Assembly: GCA_030847615.1 (NCBI GenBank)
Contig: JAUMIR010000003.1
Coordinates: 289,038,265 to 289,102,264, forward strand
Length of the DNA stretch: 64,000 nt
Direction of reading: 5' to 3'
From: Gambelia wislizenii
Taxonomy: Eukaryota > Chordata > Lepidosauria > Squamata > Crotaphytidae
Position numbers and translations under genes: made by a program. Numbering within the stretch: position 1 is the first letter of the stretch; each line of letters begins with the position of its first letter. This document shows, one piece after another, positions 52,605-61,808 of this stretch. The notes beneath the pieces are model-generated. The model was not told the origin of the DNA. It worked only from the letters and a program-made list of their open reading frames with translations, and ran no database searches.

Positions 52605-53088
52605 CGAAGAACGAAGAGGCAGTCTGAGGTCAAAAGGATTCCGGCAGGTGGGTCAACGAAGGCAGTCCAAGGTCAAGATATCTGAAGTCTCAAGATAGCA
52701 AGGTTCCAAGAAGCAGGAGAGTCACAGGCAGAGGCTTCCTCCAGGAAACGCAGACTGCTTGAAACAAGGAACTCAGCATCCCCCAGCTGCTTATGTTGGC
52801 CCAGTTTCCACTCCCAGCTGCGGGGTGATTGATGAGCTTCTGTCTCTTAAACTCTGGGAATGACGAAGCCACGCCCTCTCTGCTCTCCTTTGGCTAAAGG
52901 TAGGTACCTGCTCTTCTACCTCTTGCTCTTGCTCTACTATGTCTCCCAGGCTTGGACCCTGTGCTGGGGGAGGGCTAGGCTGCTGAACTCTGGGTTCTTC
53001 AGGGCTAGACTCAGACTCAGCCGGCTCTTCTGCTACTGGCTCAGCCTCCTCGCCTTCTGAGTCCTCAGAGTCCTGGCTGACCATGACA
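52464..53088 (-). mobile_element. Solo LTR inserted in the DIRS recombinase gene
   Basis: 625 bp bounded by the 5-bp duplication ATCGC (52459-52463 and 53089-53093). On the minus strand it reads TGTCATGG...CTCAACA, the usual TG...CA borders; on the plus strand TGTTGAG...CATGACA. A (CA)n run is at 52568-52601. The minus-strand frame of acidic/proline-rich residues (53138-52791) reads into the LTR from DIRS and is not a gene. Minus orientation is favoured only weakly. Family (Gypsy or ERV) is undetermined; 5-bp duplications suit Gypsy and several ERV classes. Confidence 0.85.
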
Positions 53089-54167
53089 ATCGCTGCATAC
53101 TGGCCACCGGGCAAGGTGACGAGCCCAACACCTTCCACAGCTGCAGCATCGCTCCTTTTCCCCTCTGATCACATTTGGAGCGCTGAACGTGTATCAGAAC
53201 CACGTCCGGCTCCAGAGACACATCCTCCAGCCTCAGTGCTCTCCCCGAGGTATCCCGCTTGGAGGAGCAAACCAGCTCACCGACTCTCAAGGCCCCGAAA
53301 AATGTGACAATGTAGGCCGTGCTGAATAGGGCGGCCTTGTAAGCAGAGTGACGCAACGCCGGCAATACCCCGACCATGTGGGACAGCAGACTGTAGGATA
53401 CAGGCCGATGGGAATTTACCACCGGAGGTCCTCTGCCAACTTTCCATGGCTTTCCTCACCATGAAGGTGCCACACGGGTCACCCGCTCCGGCCACCTTAC
53501 TGAAGAAGGAAATGCCTGACACCTGCACGGCCATTGACTTGGGCGCCATGCCCTGATCCTTCAGTGATGCCAGGTAATGCAACACCTCTCGCTCCCCCAC
53601 TGGCCAGGAGCATCCATACCCCTGCTTCTGCCAGAAGGCCATGAACTGGGCTGCCACCCTTTTGTAGCTTGCCCTCATAGAAGGGGCTAAAGAGTCTGCC
53701 ACGCCCTGGAGCACTGTCAATTCCCAAGGTTCCAGAGTTCTGCCGGGAACAGGACTGCAGATTCGTCGGCATCCAGGGCCAGCCATGGAACCTCTCATCC
53801 TGAAAGACAAAGCGTCTACTATCTCGTTATCCATGCCCGGTATGTGCTGGGTGTGGAAACTGATGTTGGACTGGAGGCATATAAGCACAAATCTGCGCAC
53901 TAACCACATGACCCTCTCGGACCTGGGGGACTGCTGGTTGATGATGCGCACCACCACCTGATTATCATACCAGAAACAAACCCTCTTGTCCTTGAAGTCC
54001 TCCCGCCAGAGGACCACCGCTATCAAGATTGGAAAGAACTCGAGGAAAGTAAGGTCCCGGGTGATCCCGCCCTCCCTCCAGCCCTCAGGCCAGGGCTGTG
54101 AACACCAGTGGCCGTTATAGTAGACCCCAAACCCTTGACTGCCTATAGCATCAGAGTGGACCTGCAT
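53089..54167 (-). pseudogene. DIRS RNase H and tyrosine recombinase N-terminal/core
   Basis: The frame 54167-53277 starts in RNase H ('VHSDAIGSQGFGVYYNGHW', 'LTFLEFFPILIAV', 'FWYDNQVVVRIIN', 'HIPGMDNEIVDALS'), then passes into the recombinase N-terminal SAM-like domain ('SYKRVAAQFMAFW', 'VLHYLASLKDQGMAPKSM'). A frameshift near 53430 moves the core domain to the frame 53422-53033: 'AYIVTFFGALRVGEL' with the first catalytic Arg (codon 53287-53285) and 'VQRSKCDQRGKG' with the family Lys region. The core is then cut by the LTR at 53088. RNase H followed by a tyrosine recombinase is specific to DIRS-type elements. Confidence 0.88.
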
Positions 54168-54264
54168 CCCCCCTCAAGTTCTTTCTTCTCCTGCCACACC
54201 GTAACCCCATTGTAGTGTCACAGGAACTCCAGCCACATCCTTGTATCATCCTTCAACCCCTTTG

Positions 54265-55476
54265 TTAAATGGATGTGGTGATGCAGGGAGCGAATTCCCC
54301 CCCGGTGAGCCGCGCCACCCTGGCACAGAATGCCCTCCCTGGAGCCACAACCTGACATGCAAACTTCAAGTGTCCCAGCAGGGATTGCAGATCCTTGAGT
54401 GTGGCCTTCTCCTTCTCTAACAAGCCCACCAATTTGTCCCACAAGGCCGCCAGCTTCTCTTCCGGGAGACGTGAGACACCCAGCACCGAATCCAGCTTCA
54501 CCCCTAAGTACACCAAGGACGTGGCTGGCCCCACCGTCTTGTCCAGAGCCAGCGGGACCCCAATCTCCGCTGCAAGTGCCTGGAATGAGGAAAACAGAAA
54601 CCTGCAATCTGGCTCCCCAGCTGGACCCATCATGAGAAAATCACCCAGATAGTGCATGACAAATGGGGAACTGGACCTGTGCTGTAGGGCCCACTCTAAG
54701 AATGTGCTGAATATCTCAAACGCCGCACAGCTGACTGAGCAGCCCATGGGCAATGCCATGTCATAATACAACTTGTCCTGAAACTTAAAGCCTAAGAGAC
54801 AATGGTCCTCCGGATGTACCGGCAGCAAGCGGAAAGCAGATTGGATGTCACATTTGGCCATAAGGGCACCTGTTCCGCAAGTCTGCAGCAGTCGCATCAC
54901 GTGATCTAGAGAGGCATACCAAACTGAGCACAACTCGGGGGGTATTGCGTCATTGACTGATGCCCCTTTGGGGTAGGACAGGTGGTGAATGAACCGATAA
55001 TCCCCCGGAGCCTTTTTTGGGATAACCCCTAAGGGGGAGACTCTCAAGTTTGGCATGGGAGGCTCAAAGAAGGGGCCCGCAATCCTGTCCGCCTCCCTTT
55101 CTTTTTCAATTTTCTTGGCCAGTACTACAGGCAGCTGGGCAGCCGATTTCATATTGCCTGACACAGACACATCCCTGATTCCCTGGTAGGGAATCCTAAA
55201 GCCGTATTTGAAACCCTCCCTTATGTATGCCACCGCCTCCTTGTTGGGGTATGCCTCGAGGAGGGGTAGCATGGCGCCCACCTTGACAGGCGTGTGAGCC
55301 ATGCGACCCCTTTCCGTACCCCTTGTGCCTTTCGTCATTTTGAACTTCCATGACCTGCACTCGGCCCTGCTCCCGCCTCCCTCTTCGTGCCGGATGAAGC
55401 AGGGTGGGAGCTCCGAAAGGACTGCCCTCTGCTCGACTGTCGTGAGCAGGAGACTTTTGGATCCAGACCCCCACAA
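54265..55476 (-). pseudogene. DIRS reverse transcriptase with YLGD active site
   Basis: 403-codon uninterrupted frame. After about 95 residues of linker come 'GFKYGFRIPYQG' (88-99), 'GVIPKKAPGDYRFIHHLSYP' (150-169), motif A 'AKCDIQSAFRLLPV' (Asp210), motif B 'ALPMGCSVSCAAFE' (241-254) and motif C 'HYLGDFLMMG' (275-284). Residue 278 should be Asp (YLDD); the codon at 54645-54643 is GGT, one transition from GAT, and would abolish catalysis. Thumb motif 'VYLGVKLDS' follows. The first 45 or so residues overlap Gag in another phase. The open frame has no other damage, so the element may have been disabled recently. Confidence 0.9.
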
Positions 55477-55565
55477 GACTCACAGGAATGCTCAAATCGA
55501 CAGCGATACCTGGTACACTTACCGCCACTGTACTCCCAACAGACCAACTGTTTTTCCTCCTTCTT
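55335..55565 (-). pseudogene. DIRS Gag C-terminal part with Cys/His cluster
   Basis: The frame entering from the CR1 side becomes DIRS Gag at about 55565 ('KKEEKQLVCWEYSGGKC...') and ends at 55335. The Cys/His cluster C-x7-C-x4-C-x3-H-x-C-x2-C ('CWEYSGGKC', 'RCRFEHSCESCGG') is a CCCH-type RNA-binding knuckle typical of DIRS Gag C-termini, followed by a Ser/Gly-rich end. The codons upstream on this frame are CR1 3' UTR read through and are not part of Gag. Confidence 0.8.
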
Positions 55566-56115
55566 CATAGAATCATAGAATTGGAGAGTTGGAAGAGACC
55601 ATGAGGGCCATCCAGTCCAACTCTCTGCCACACAGGAAATCACGATCAAAGCATCCCTGACAGGTGGCAATCCAGTCTCTGTTTAAAGACCTCCAAGGAA
55701 GGAGACCCCACCACGCTCCAAGGGAGTGTGTTCCACTGCCGAACAGCTCTTACTGTCAAAAAGTTCCTCCTATTGTTGAGGTGGAATCTCTGTTCCTGGA
55801 GCTTGCATCCATTGCTCCGTGTTCCAGTCTCTGGAGCAGCAGAAAACAAGCCTGCTCCATCCTCAGTGTGACACCCCTTCAAATACTTAAACAGGGCTAT
55901 TGTATCGCCTCTTAACCGTCTTTTTTCCAGGCTAAACATACCCAGCTCCCTAAGTCTCTCCTCATAAGGCATGGTTTCCTTTCACCATTTTAGTTGCCTT
56001 TCTCTGGACATGCTCCAATTTGTCAATATCCTTTTTGAATTGTGGTGCCCAGAACTGGACACAGTGTTCTAGGTGAGGTCTGACCAAGGCAGAATAGAGC
56101 GGCACTATTACTTCC
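55566..56115 (-). mobile_element. CR1 LINE fragment inserted in DIRS Gag
   Basis: 5'-truncated CR1 with octamer tail ('catagaatcatagaatt' at 55566), 3' UTR and the ORF2 C-terminus (frame 55972-55646: 'LRELGMFSLEKRRLRGD', 'RNFLTVRAVRQWN', 'LEVFKQRLDCHLSGML'). Sequence is very close to 45199-45750; a small deletion near 55975 shifts the frame relative to that copy. The inner border lies within the microhomology 'ttcc' at 56112-56115. Gag sequence continues on both sides, which proves it inserted after the DIRS element. Confidence 0.92.
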
Positions 56116-56634
56116 TGGTGCCCTTTTTCCCTCTTCTTGGGGCCCGCCGCCACCAACCAAATCCCGCTGTCAATGATGTCCCACCTGTGGATGGGGGACC
56201 GGGAGGCCTTCTTTCTGCACTCCCCATCGTACAGGATGGCTGTCACCTTGATCGTCAACACCTGGTGTAGGTGGTTGATCAAATGCCACCCCCTCTCAGG
56301 AAACACCATTGCCACAACTCCCATGAAGACCGCGTACCCCCAAGCCAGTTGCGAAGGTGCGTTCCACCTGGTCAGCCTTTGCCTTATCGCCCTTCTTGTC
56401 CCCTTTGTACGGCCTGGCCTCCTCGCCCCAAGGTGGGTTGAGGGAAAAAACATCCACGTAGTAGCCTCACAGAATCTTGGAATGCACCTTACGATCCAAG
56501 TGGCTGCCCGGAGGGTCCTCCTTGGACTTGGCCTCCACTAAACCACCCAATGCCTGTTCCTTACCTTCCTTCCTCCTGTCTGCATCCTGTTTTTCCTTAA
56601 CCCTGCGCAACCGCAATGCCCAGCCAGGGAGGCC
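56116..56634 (-). pseudogene. DIRS Gag N-terminal part
   Basis: Minus-strand coding relic upstream of the CR1 insertion. The frame 56453-56116 includes '[30 protein letters not shown]', '[16 protein letters not shown]' and '[22 protein letters not shown]', which continues directly into the Lys-rich start of the Gag C-terminal piece at 55565. Further upstream to 56634 is a basic, Lys/Arg-rich segment in other phases. Its assignment rests on position and continuity with the knuckle-bearing part; I know no clear motif in it. The element ends abruptly at 56634. Confidence 0.7.
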
Positions 56635-56643
56635 CTTTCATTT
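56635..56643 (+). repeat. 9-bp direct repeat bordering the DIRS element (right)
   Basis: CTTTCATTT, identical to 51654-51662; composition switches here from GC-rich Gag to AT-rich flank. Confidence 0.6.
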
Positions 56644-57239
56644 ATATGAAACATGATTGCATCGTTTGTTTAATATATGCTGAAGTTTCCTCACTAATAA
56701 AGTCACTTTTGTGCCAATACTTATTAAGGACTCATTTTTCAGATATGTTGTCAAGAGGAAATTAAAAAGGGGCTTTTCTAAAGGTCACTTAATTACAGAC
56801 AGTAAATTCTCTTATGTAGACATTGACTCCCAAATGATTTAATTTTCAAATAAGCATATCAAGCAAGTAAATTAAAGCTTACCTTTTGTTTTCAGTGTTA
56901 AATTACCAGTGAAATTAAAGGTGACAGAACTAGAAAGGAAGCCTTCATATTCACTGATGTGCTTTGGATGAAAATGTAATGGAGTGTACTATTATTTATT
57001 TTCTTACATATAACAGGTAGGTACTTGAATGTGCAAATGAAACTCATTTTGTTTAACATATGTGTTACTTCAGGTTGTACACACTGCAAATTGGCCAGTA
57101 CTTTACAAAGCACTGAAGTAAGGATGAGCTTATATAAAGTAGTGTTGACAAGTTGCCATATTTTCACAGTTTTCCTGCCAAGACTTGTATATGTGTGTGT
57201 GTTCTGTGGAAACCTCTGATTGAATTGATATCTTGTCTG
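56644..57239. other. No feature recognised; AT-rich spacer
   Basis: AT-rich DNA that looks like genomic background between the DIRS element and the inverted DIRS end. Confidence 0.45.
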
Positions 57240-57599
57240 GTCCAGAACAGAAAGGGGCTTACCGGCTCACCTGGTGGGCCTATTTGCACCCTGGCCGGTG
57301 CCCCCATGGTCTGTTGGTGGCCCCTGCGGCCGCATGGCCTGACATGGGGGCCGCCATGTTCACAACTTCTTCCTGGCTTGCATTGCAGCTGGGAAGAGGG
57401 GCGTGAATCTCTGGACCAATAAGAGTGAGCTCAGCTCTCCCTGATTAGCTGTTCCCAGGGGAGAGGCAGGGACTACAGGCCACACTTCCTGTGTGGCTGG
57501 ATGACATGGCTCTGCAATGGGTGCCATTATAAAAACTCCACAGTTGGGCTCCAAAGAGCCGAAGACCCGCCCACCCTCCCATTAGGGGAAGCTTGGTTC
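57240..57599 (+). other. GC-rich segment with CCAAT- and TATA-like motifs
   Basis: Abrupt rise in G+C. CCAAT at 57416-57420 and TATAAAA at 57528-57534 are about 110 bp apart in promoter-like order. It directly precedes the DIRS terminal sequence and may be part of that element, as DIRS termini carry the promoter, but no homology to the 51663-56634 element was visible. CpG and NotI-like gcggccgc near 57328 are notable. Confidence 0.4.
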
Positions 57600-58047
57600 T
57601 TATATTGTACATATCATTTCGTTGCAATTTGCTAGGCAGATAGTATGGGTCCCAATCTGGGTAATCAGGAAAAGGGGTCTTCGTCAAGTTCAAGTTCACG
57701 GAGATCCTTCTTTTATTGTTAATAACCTTGTTTCACAGGGGAGAAGGGAGTGTCAAGCAGGGAGGCTCAGTCAAGCCTCTCTCCTCCAGGAGTGGGTCAG
57801 TAGTGACCGACAGAAGTCCATTGGCCAACACAGCGTTGGGCAATGAAGGGATCCAGGCCCATGCGATAGTGCCAACCATTTGCAGCCATCAGCAAGTTGC
57901 AGCCTTTTATTGCCAATATTCAACATACTAACCTATACCTAAGTTTTATGTTTGTCATTTAATAAATACAACATCTTAAGTCAGCTTGGTGTTGTGTGTG
58001 CCATCTTTGTGGGACAGGAGTGGGGGAACATACAGTCTGGGTCCGCA
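57600..58047 (+). mobile_element. DIRS terminal region, plus orientation
   Basis: Homologue of the DIRS 3' terminal region in the opposite orientation to 51663-52169 (matches listed there), roughly 75% similar by eye. The end is at 'ctgggtccgcaaag'. Either a separate, mostly deleted plus-strand DIRS copy, or one of the inverted terminal repeats of a larger structure. The intervening AT-rich spacer and the 9-bp repeats at 56635 favour a separate copy. Confidence 0.7.
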
Positions 58048-58215
58048 AAGGATTAAACCAGCAACAGAAAGGAATTCTCCCTTCTGTCATCATCAGCCTC
58101 CAGGTAAAATTACAGAACTGTAATTCCCAAGTAATATTAACTATTCAATGGTGAATACTTCCAGGATGTGAACATTCAGTCATACAATAAGCATGAACAT
58201 CTCCCAGGCTTTACC

Positions 58216-58632
58216 TGTCAGGATATTGGGACATGCAGTAGATTTATTCTGAAAAGAGCGAGAAGTAGCAAACAGCTAGCAGCAATTTGCAGAAGCTAAC
58301 TGGGTAAATGTGGCAATATTGATGAGCTCTCAGCTCTGGTGCAGAGCTGACTGGGGGAGGTGCTAGGAACTCTGCAAAGCTGGGTATTTAGTTTGTCCTA
58401 TAGAGTTGAACTGAGCAGTACTGTGTTGGATTTCACAGAGGGAAGATGTTTTTCATTTGAATGCTGTATATATCTGCAAATACTCTTCATTATGCTCAAG
58501 TAAAGAGAAGTTTATTTTAGACACAAGCCTGTGTATGTGCTTTTATTCTGATTCCTGAAGGAACAACACTCTGCTGTTTAGTTTATGCTGCCTGGACCTG
58601 TTTAGGTAACCACTGAGTGCTAACCCCTGACA
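58216..58632 (+). mobile_element. Probable solo LTR
   Basis: 417 bp beginning TGTCAGG and ending CCTGACA, a perfect 7-bp inverted terminus, with flanks TTACC (58211-58215) and TTGCC (58633-58637), a 5-bp duplication with one mismatch. Near the right end 'caagtaaagagaagtttattttagacacaagcctgtg' resembles an R-U5 junction. No internal genes. Orientation is inferred from that motif. Confidence 0.6.
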
Positions 58633-58740
58633 TTGCCTATAGCTGGATATTTTGCCTCTAGGTAATAAATACTGACATGAAGATCACCTCACATGGTTTC
58701 AGGTCAAGTATTTTGTAATACTGTCCTCAAGTGTCTTAGA

Positions 58741-58866
58741 CCAGGGAGGAAAATTGTGCAGCTCTCTAGAGACTGTTGAACTGTAACTCCCAGAGCCCTG
58801 GTTAGCATAGTCAGTGGTAAGGCATGCTCGGAATTGTAGTCCAACAATATCTGGAGAGCTCCAAAA
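58741..58866. mobile_element. Palindromic hAT-like MITE (copy 2)
   Basis: 'gcagctctctagagactgttgaactgtaactccca' pairs with 'ggaattgtagtccaacaatatctggagagctcc' around a short centre. Same family as 18118-18235. Similar small hAT derivatives are abundant in reptiles (general knowledge); no 8-bp duplication confirmed. Confidence 0.6.
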
Positions 58867-59149
58867 TTTCTACCCCTTATTTAGACGTTGCCATCTTTTT
58901 ATTAAGTCAAAACCACAGTGATTTCTTTCAGAAACACCAGTTGGATCCTTTGTCCAAGATAACTTGTCTCAACCAAAGGCATTTTTCCCCGTGCCAAAAT
59001 CACATTAAAAACCCTGACTCCAAAGCTTGTTTCATTTTGAAGATCAGATTGCTGCTTCCATCTCAGACAAAGAGTTCTGATTCCTAGAAGAAATATTTGC
59101 CTCATGTTTTTAGGTCTCTTGTCATAACATTATTAAAATGACATTACTG

Positions 59150-60701
59150 AAGGTTTTTTCCAGATACATTTGAGCAAGAGAGTGACCAAGGAGACTTTGG
59201 TGGATCACTGTTCAACAAGGATTGTAAAATGTTAGCAGACCACCATGAAAAAAACAGAATTACCTGTACTCTATACCTGTTTTGCTTCAGTACCGCCCGC
59301 CCCCCCCCCCGCAAAAGAGAACTGTGTGCTTCCATGCAGCAGCAGACTTTGGCAAGAGATCTGATTGCAAATAAAGATTGATAGGGAGCTAGTCAGGAGT
59401 CACATAACTAACCTAACAGAGTTCAGATCTGCAGGGCTGAATGAACTGCATTGCAAAATACTGAAGGCACTTGCTGATGTAGTCTCTGAACCACTTGCCA
59501 TTATTTCTGAGAAATCTTGGAAAACAGGTGAGGTGCCAAAGGACTGGAGAAGGGCAAACATTGTCCCTCTCTTCAAAAAAGAAGATCCAGGATACTACAC
59601 ACCAGATAACATGACCTCAATTCCAGGAAAAAAAATATTAGAATGGATATAGGAACCTGTCTTCAAGTATCTTGATGACAATGCAGTGATCAGTAGGAGC
59701 CAGCATGGGTCTGTCAAGAACAAATCCTGCTAAACTAATCTTATACCTTTTTTCCCCAATCAGGTCACTAATTTGGTAAATGGTGGATGTCTACTACTAT
59801 CTGCTGTGGATATCATTTATCTGGATTTCAGGAAAGCATTTCATAACTCTAATATTTTGATTAGCAAACTGATTAAATGTAGAATAGATGGGAACACTAT
59901 CAGATGGATCTATAATTTTTTGGAAAACCATGCTCAAAGAGCCATCATCAATGGCTGCACTTCAAACTGGAAGGAGGTCTTGAGTGCAGTGCCTCAGGGT
60001 TCTGTCCTAGGGCCATTACTCTTCAACATTTTTATCAATGACTTAGATAACAGGGTGGAGGGAATCCTTGGGATTATTGTTGATCATGAGCCAGCAGTGT
60101 GATGCTGCAGCAAAGAAGTCAAATAGTATTTCAGCCTTCATTAATGGAAGCATATTTTCCAAGTCAAGGTAAGTAACAACTATATTCTGTGCTGATCAGG
60201 CCTCATCTGGAGTACTGCATTCAGTTCTGAGTGCGTCATTTTAAGAAGGATATAGATAAGTTGGAGTAGGTTCAGAGAAGGGCATAAAGGACGAGAAGAG
60301 GCATGGAGAACAAAATATATGAGGAAAGATTGAGAATCTGGGCATTTTCAGCTTGGTGAAGAGAAGCCTGAGGGGTGACATGATTGCACTCTTTAAATAC
60401 CTCAAGGGCTGTCACAGAGAGGAGGGGGAAGGCCTGTTTGCTGCTTCCCCAGAGGATAGGACAAGGTCTAATGGTTTGACATTACAGGAGAGGATATTTC
60501 AAATAAACATAAGAAGGAACTTCTTGACAGTAAGAGCAGTTGGGCATTAGAAGCAATTGCCTAGAGAGCTGGTGGGGTCTCCTTCTCTGGATGTCTTGAA
60601 AAAGAGTCTGGACAGCTACCTGCTGGGAATGCTTCAGCGGGAAATCCTTCATTGGTCAGGGGGTTGGACTCAATGGCCCATGAGCCCCCTTCCAACTCTA
60701 T
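59150..60701 (+). mobile_element. CR1-type LINE relic with internal deletion
   Basis: Plus-strand CR1-group ORF2 remnant. Frame 59365-59652 has 'ADVVSEPLAIISEKSWKTGEVPKDWRRANIVPLFKK'-type RT N-terminal sequence; frame 59773-60102 has '[21 protein letters not shown]' (motif A, its second Asp altered) and '[20 protein letters not shown]' (motif B), then breaks before the catalytic FADD, which is missing with the following segment. From about 60180 the C-terminus resumes ('SLRGDMIALFKYLKGC', 'RRNFLTVRAVGH', 'SPSLDVLKKSLDSYLLGML') and the 3' UTR ends at 'ccttccaactctat'. The tail continues beyond the Harbinger insertion at 61809. Confidence 0.85.
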
Positions 60702-61808
60702 GGGGTCGTTTACACGGCAAAAATAATCCTCAAAGAATTCACCTAGAATTCTTATAGTTCCCATGTGTTCTGCATCTGCAGCGCCCTTTTTGGAAGGAGG
60801 GGGTCTAAAACACCCATAAGTGGCGCAGTTAATGACACCGCTGATTTTCTGCCTGTTTAAAAAAAGTGCCGCAAATTTGCGCATTATCGCATTTGGGAAC
60901 TGGCCGTCATTTTTACATTCGGGATGTTTTACATTAGGGATGTGGGCAGTTTTTTATCATGACGCCACAGAAACCCACCTACACATCTGGCTTTCCTTTC
61001 TGCTTTGAAGCATCCCTGTAAACATCTTTCATTTTCCTAATGGAGTCAGTTCAGAGAACAAAGAATGGGGGCAGGGGAATAACTTGGAGTGATGCCGAAA
61101 CTCTTGATTTACTGGATCTTTGGGGAGAAGAGAAACTACAGGAACAGCTACATGTATGTCACCGGAATATTGATGTCTTCGAAAAAATAGCCGCAGAAAT
61201 GCAAAAGCGTGGACACAACCAAACCCCGGAAGAATGCCGCACGAAATCGAAAATGATGCATCAGAAATACAGGGAAATTAGTGATCATAACTCGAAGAGT
61301 GGTAATGACGCTGCAACAACACTTCTCAGAGACACTTCTCAGAGAATGAAACCATTGTAGAAAGTACTCTAATGGCCAAATACAAGCAGGAAATGAGCGT
61401 AGCTAAAACCTCCATGGCTGCAACAATTTACTTGGCACCATTGAAGAGAACAAAGACCATAAAAGATGATGAGATGCCCAATCAGAAGCCTAAGAGGGGG
61501 GAAGTAGATGACCAATAGGAGTACGGGTGGCAGGAATTCCCGAAGGAAGTACGTCTAGAACGAATGACGTACTTCGTTAATTGACAGGTAGGGTTGTCAA
61601 AGTACACGGAATATCGACGTCGTGGGAACTGAAATATTTTGATATGTAGAAATTCGCACCTTAATATACTCCACATTATAAGCACATTGGAACTACATTG
61701 CGGAACTAAACAGGATCCGAAATTTTTCTGTGGGAACTCCGTGATACAAAATCGAAAGTGCGCTAATGCGATACTTTGCGCAACAAAAGTTGCCGTGGAA
61801 CCGACCCC
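60702..61808 (+). mobile_element. Harbinger-like unit encoding a Myb-like protein, inserted in CR1 tail
   Basis: 1107 bp. The left terminus GGGGTCGTTTACACGGCAAAA and right terminus GTTGCCGTGGAACCGACCCC are inverted repeats. It splits the CR1 3' end: 'ccaactctat' lies left and 'atgattctatta' right, implying a 2-3 bp duplication (AT or ATG). Subterminal 'gcgcattatcgcattt' and 'gtgcgctaatgcgatact' also face each other. It encodes a Myb/SANT-like protein but no DDE transposase, so it is either a deletion derivative that kept only the DNA-binding partner gene or a unit mobilised in trans. CpG content is high, suggesting a young insertion. Confidence 0.82.
61040..61518 (+). CDS. Myb/SANT-like (trihelix) DNA-binding protein of a Harbinger-type transposon
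   Basis: The open frame 61040-61360 (106 codons) has a trihelix Myb/SANT-like domain over residues 14-90: 'TWSDAETLDLLDLWGE' (first helix with conserved Trp), 'VFEKIAAEMQKRGHNQTPEEC' (second helix and the conserved TPEQC-like turn) and 'RTKSKMMHQKYREISDHNSKSG' (recognition helix and linker). In PIF/Harbinger elements a Myb-like protein works with the transposase by binding the ends and aiding nuclear import. At about 61345 the frame is lost; another phase stays open to TAG at 61516-61518 with a Lys-rich end, so one frameshift probably shortened the protein. Position inside the TIR-bounded unit supports the assignment; no transposase gene is present. Confidence 0.75.

Larger units (their letters stand above)
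51663..56634 (-). mobile_element. DIRS retroelement with nested CR1 and solo LTR
   Basis: Tyrosine-recombinase retroelement on the minus strand. Order from high to low: Gag (56634-55335, interrupted), RT (55476-54265), RNase H plus recombinase N-terminus (54167-53277), recombinase core (53422-53089), a 625-bp solo LTR, recombinase C-terminus (52463-52170) and a non-coding terminal region (52169-51663). Without the two insertions it is about 3.8 kb, so the 5' end is probably lacking. It is defective: RT YLDD is YLGD, the recombinase HxxR is HxxQ, and there are frameshifts. It is flanked by 9-bp direct repeats, which DIRS elements are not expected to have. Confidence 0.88.

Noticed and set aside
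52791..53138. 115-codon acidic, proline/glutamate-rich open frame that looks like a disordered protein
   Set aside because: It starts in the DIRS recombinase in another phase and runs into a solo LTR defined by ATCGC duplications; no independent gene evidence.
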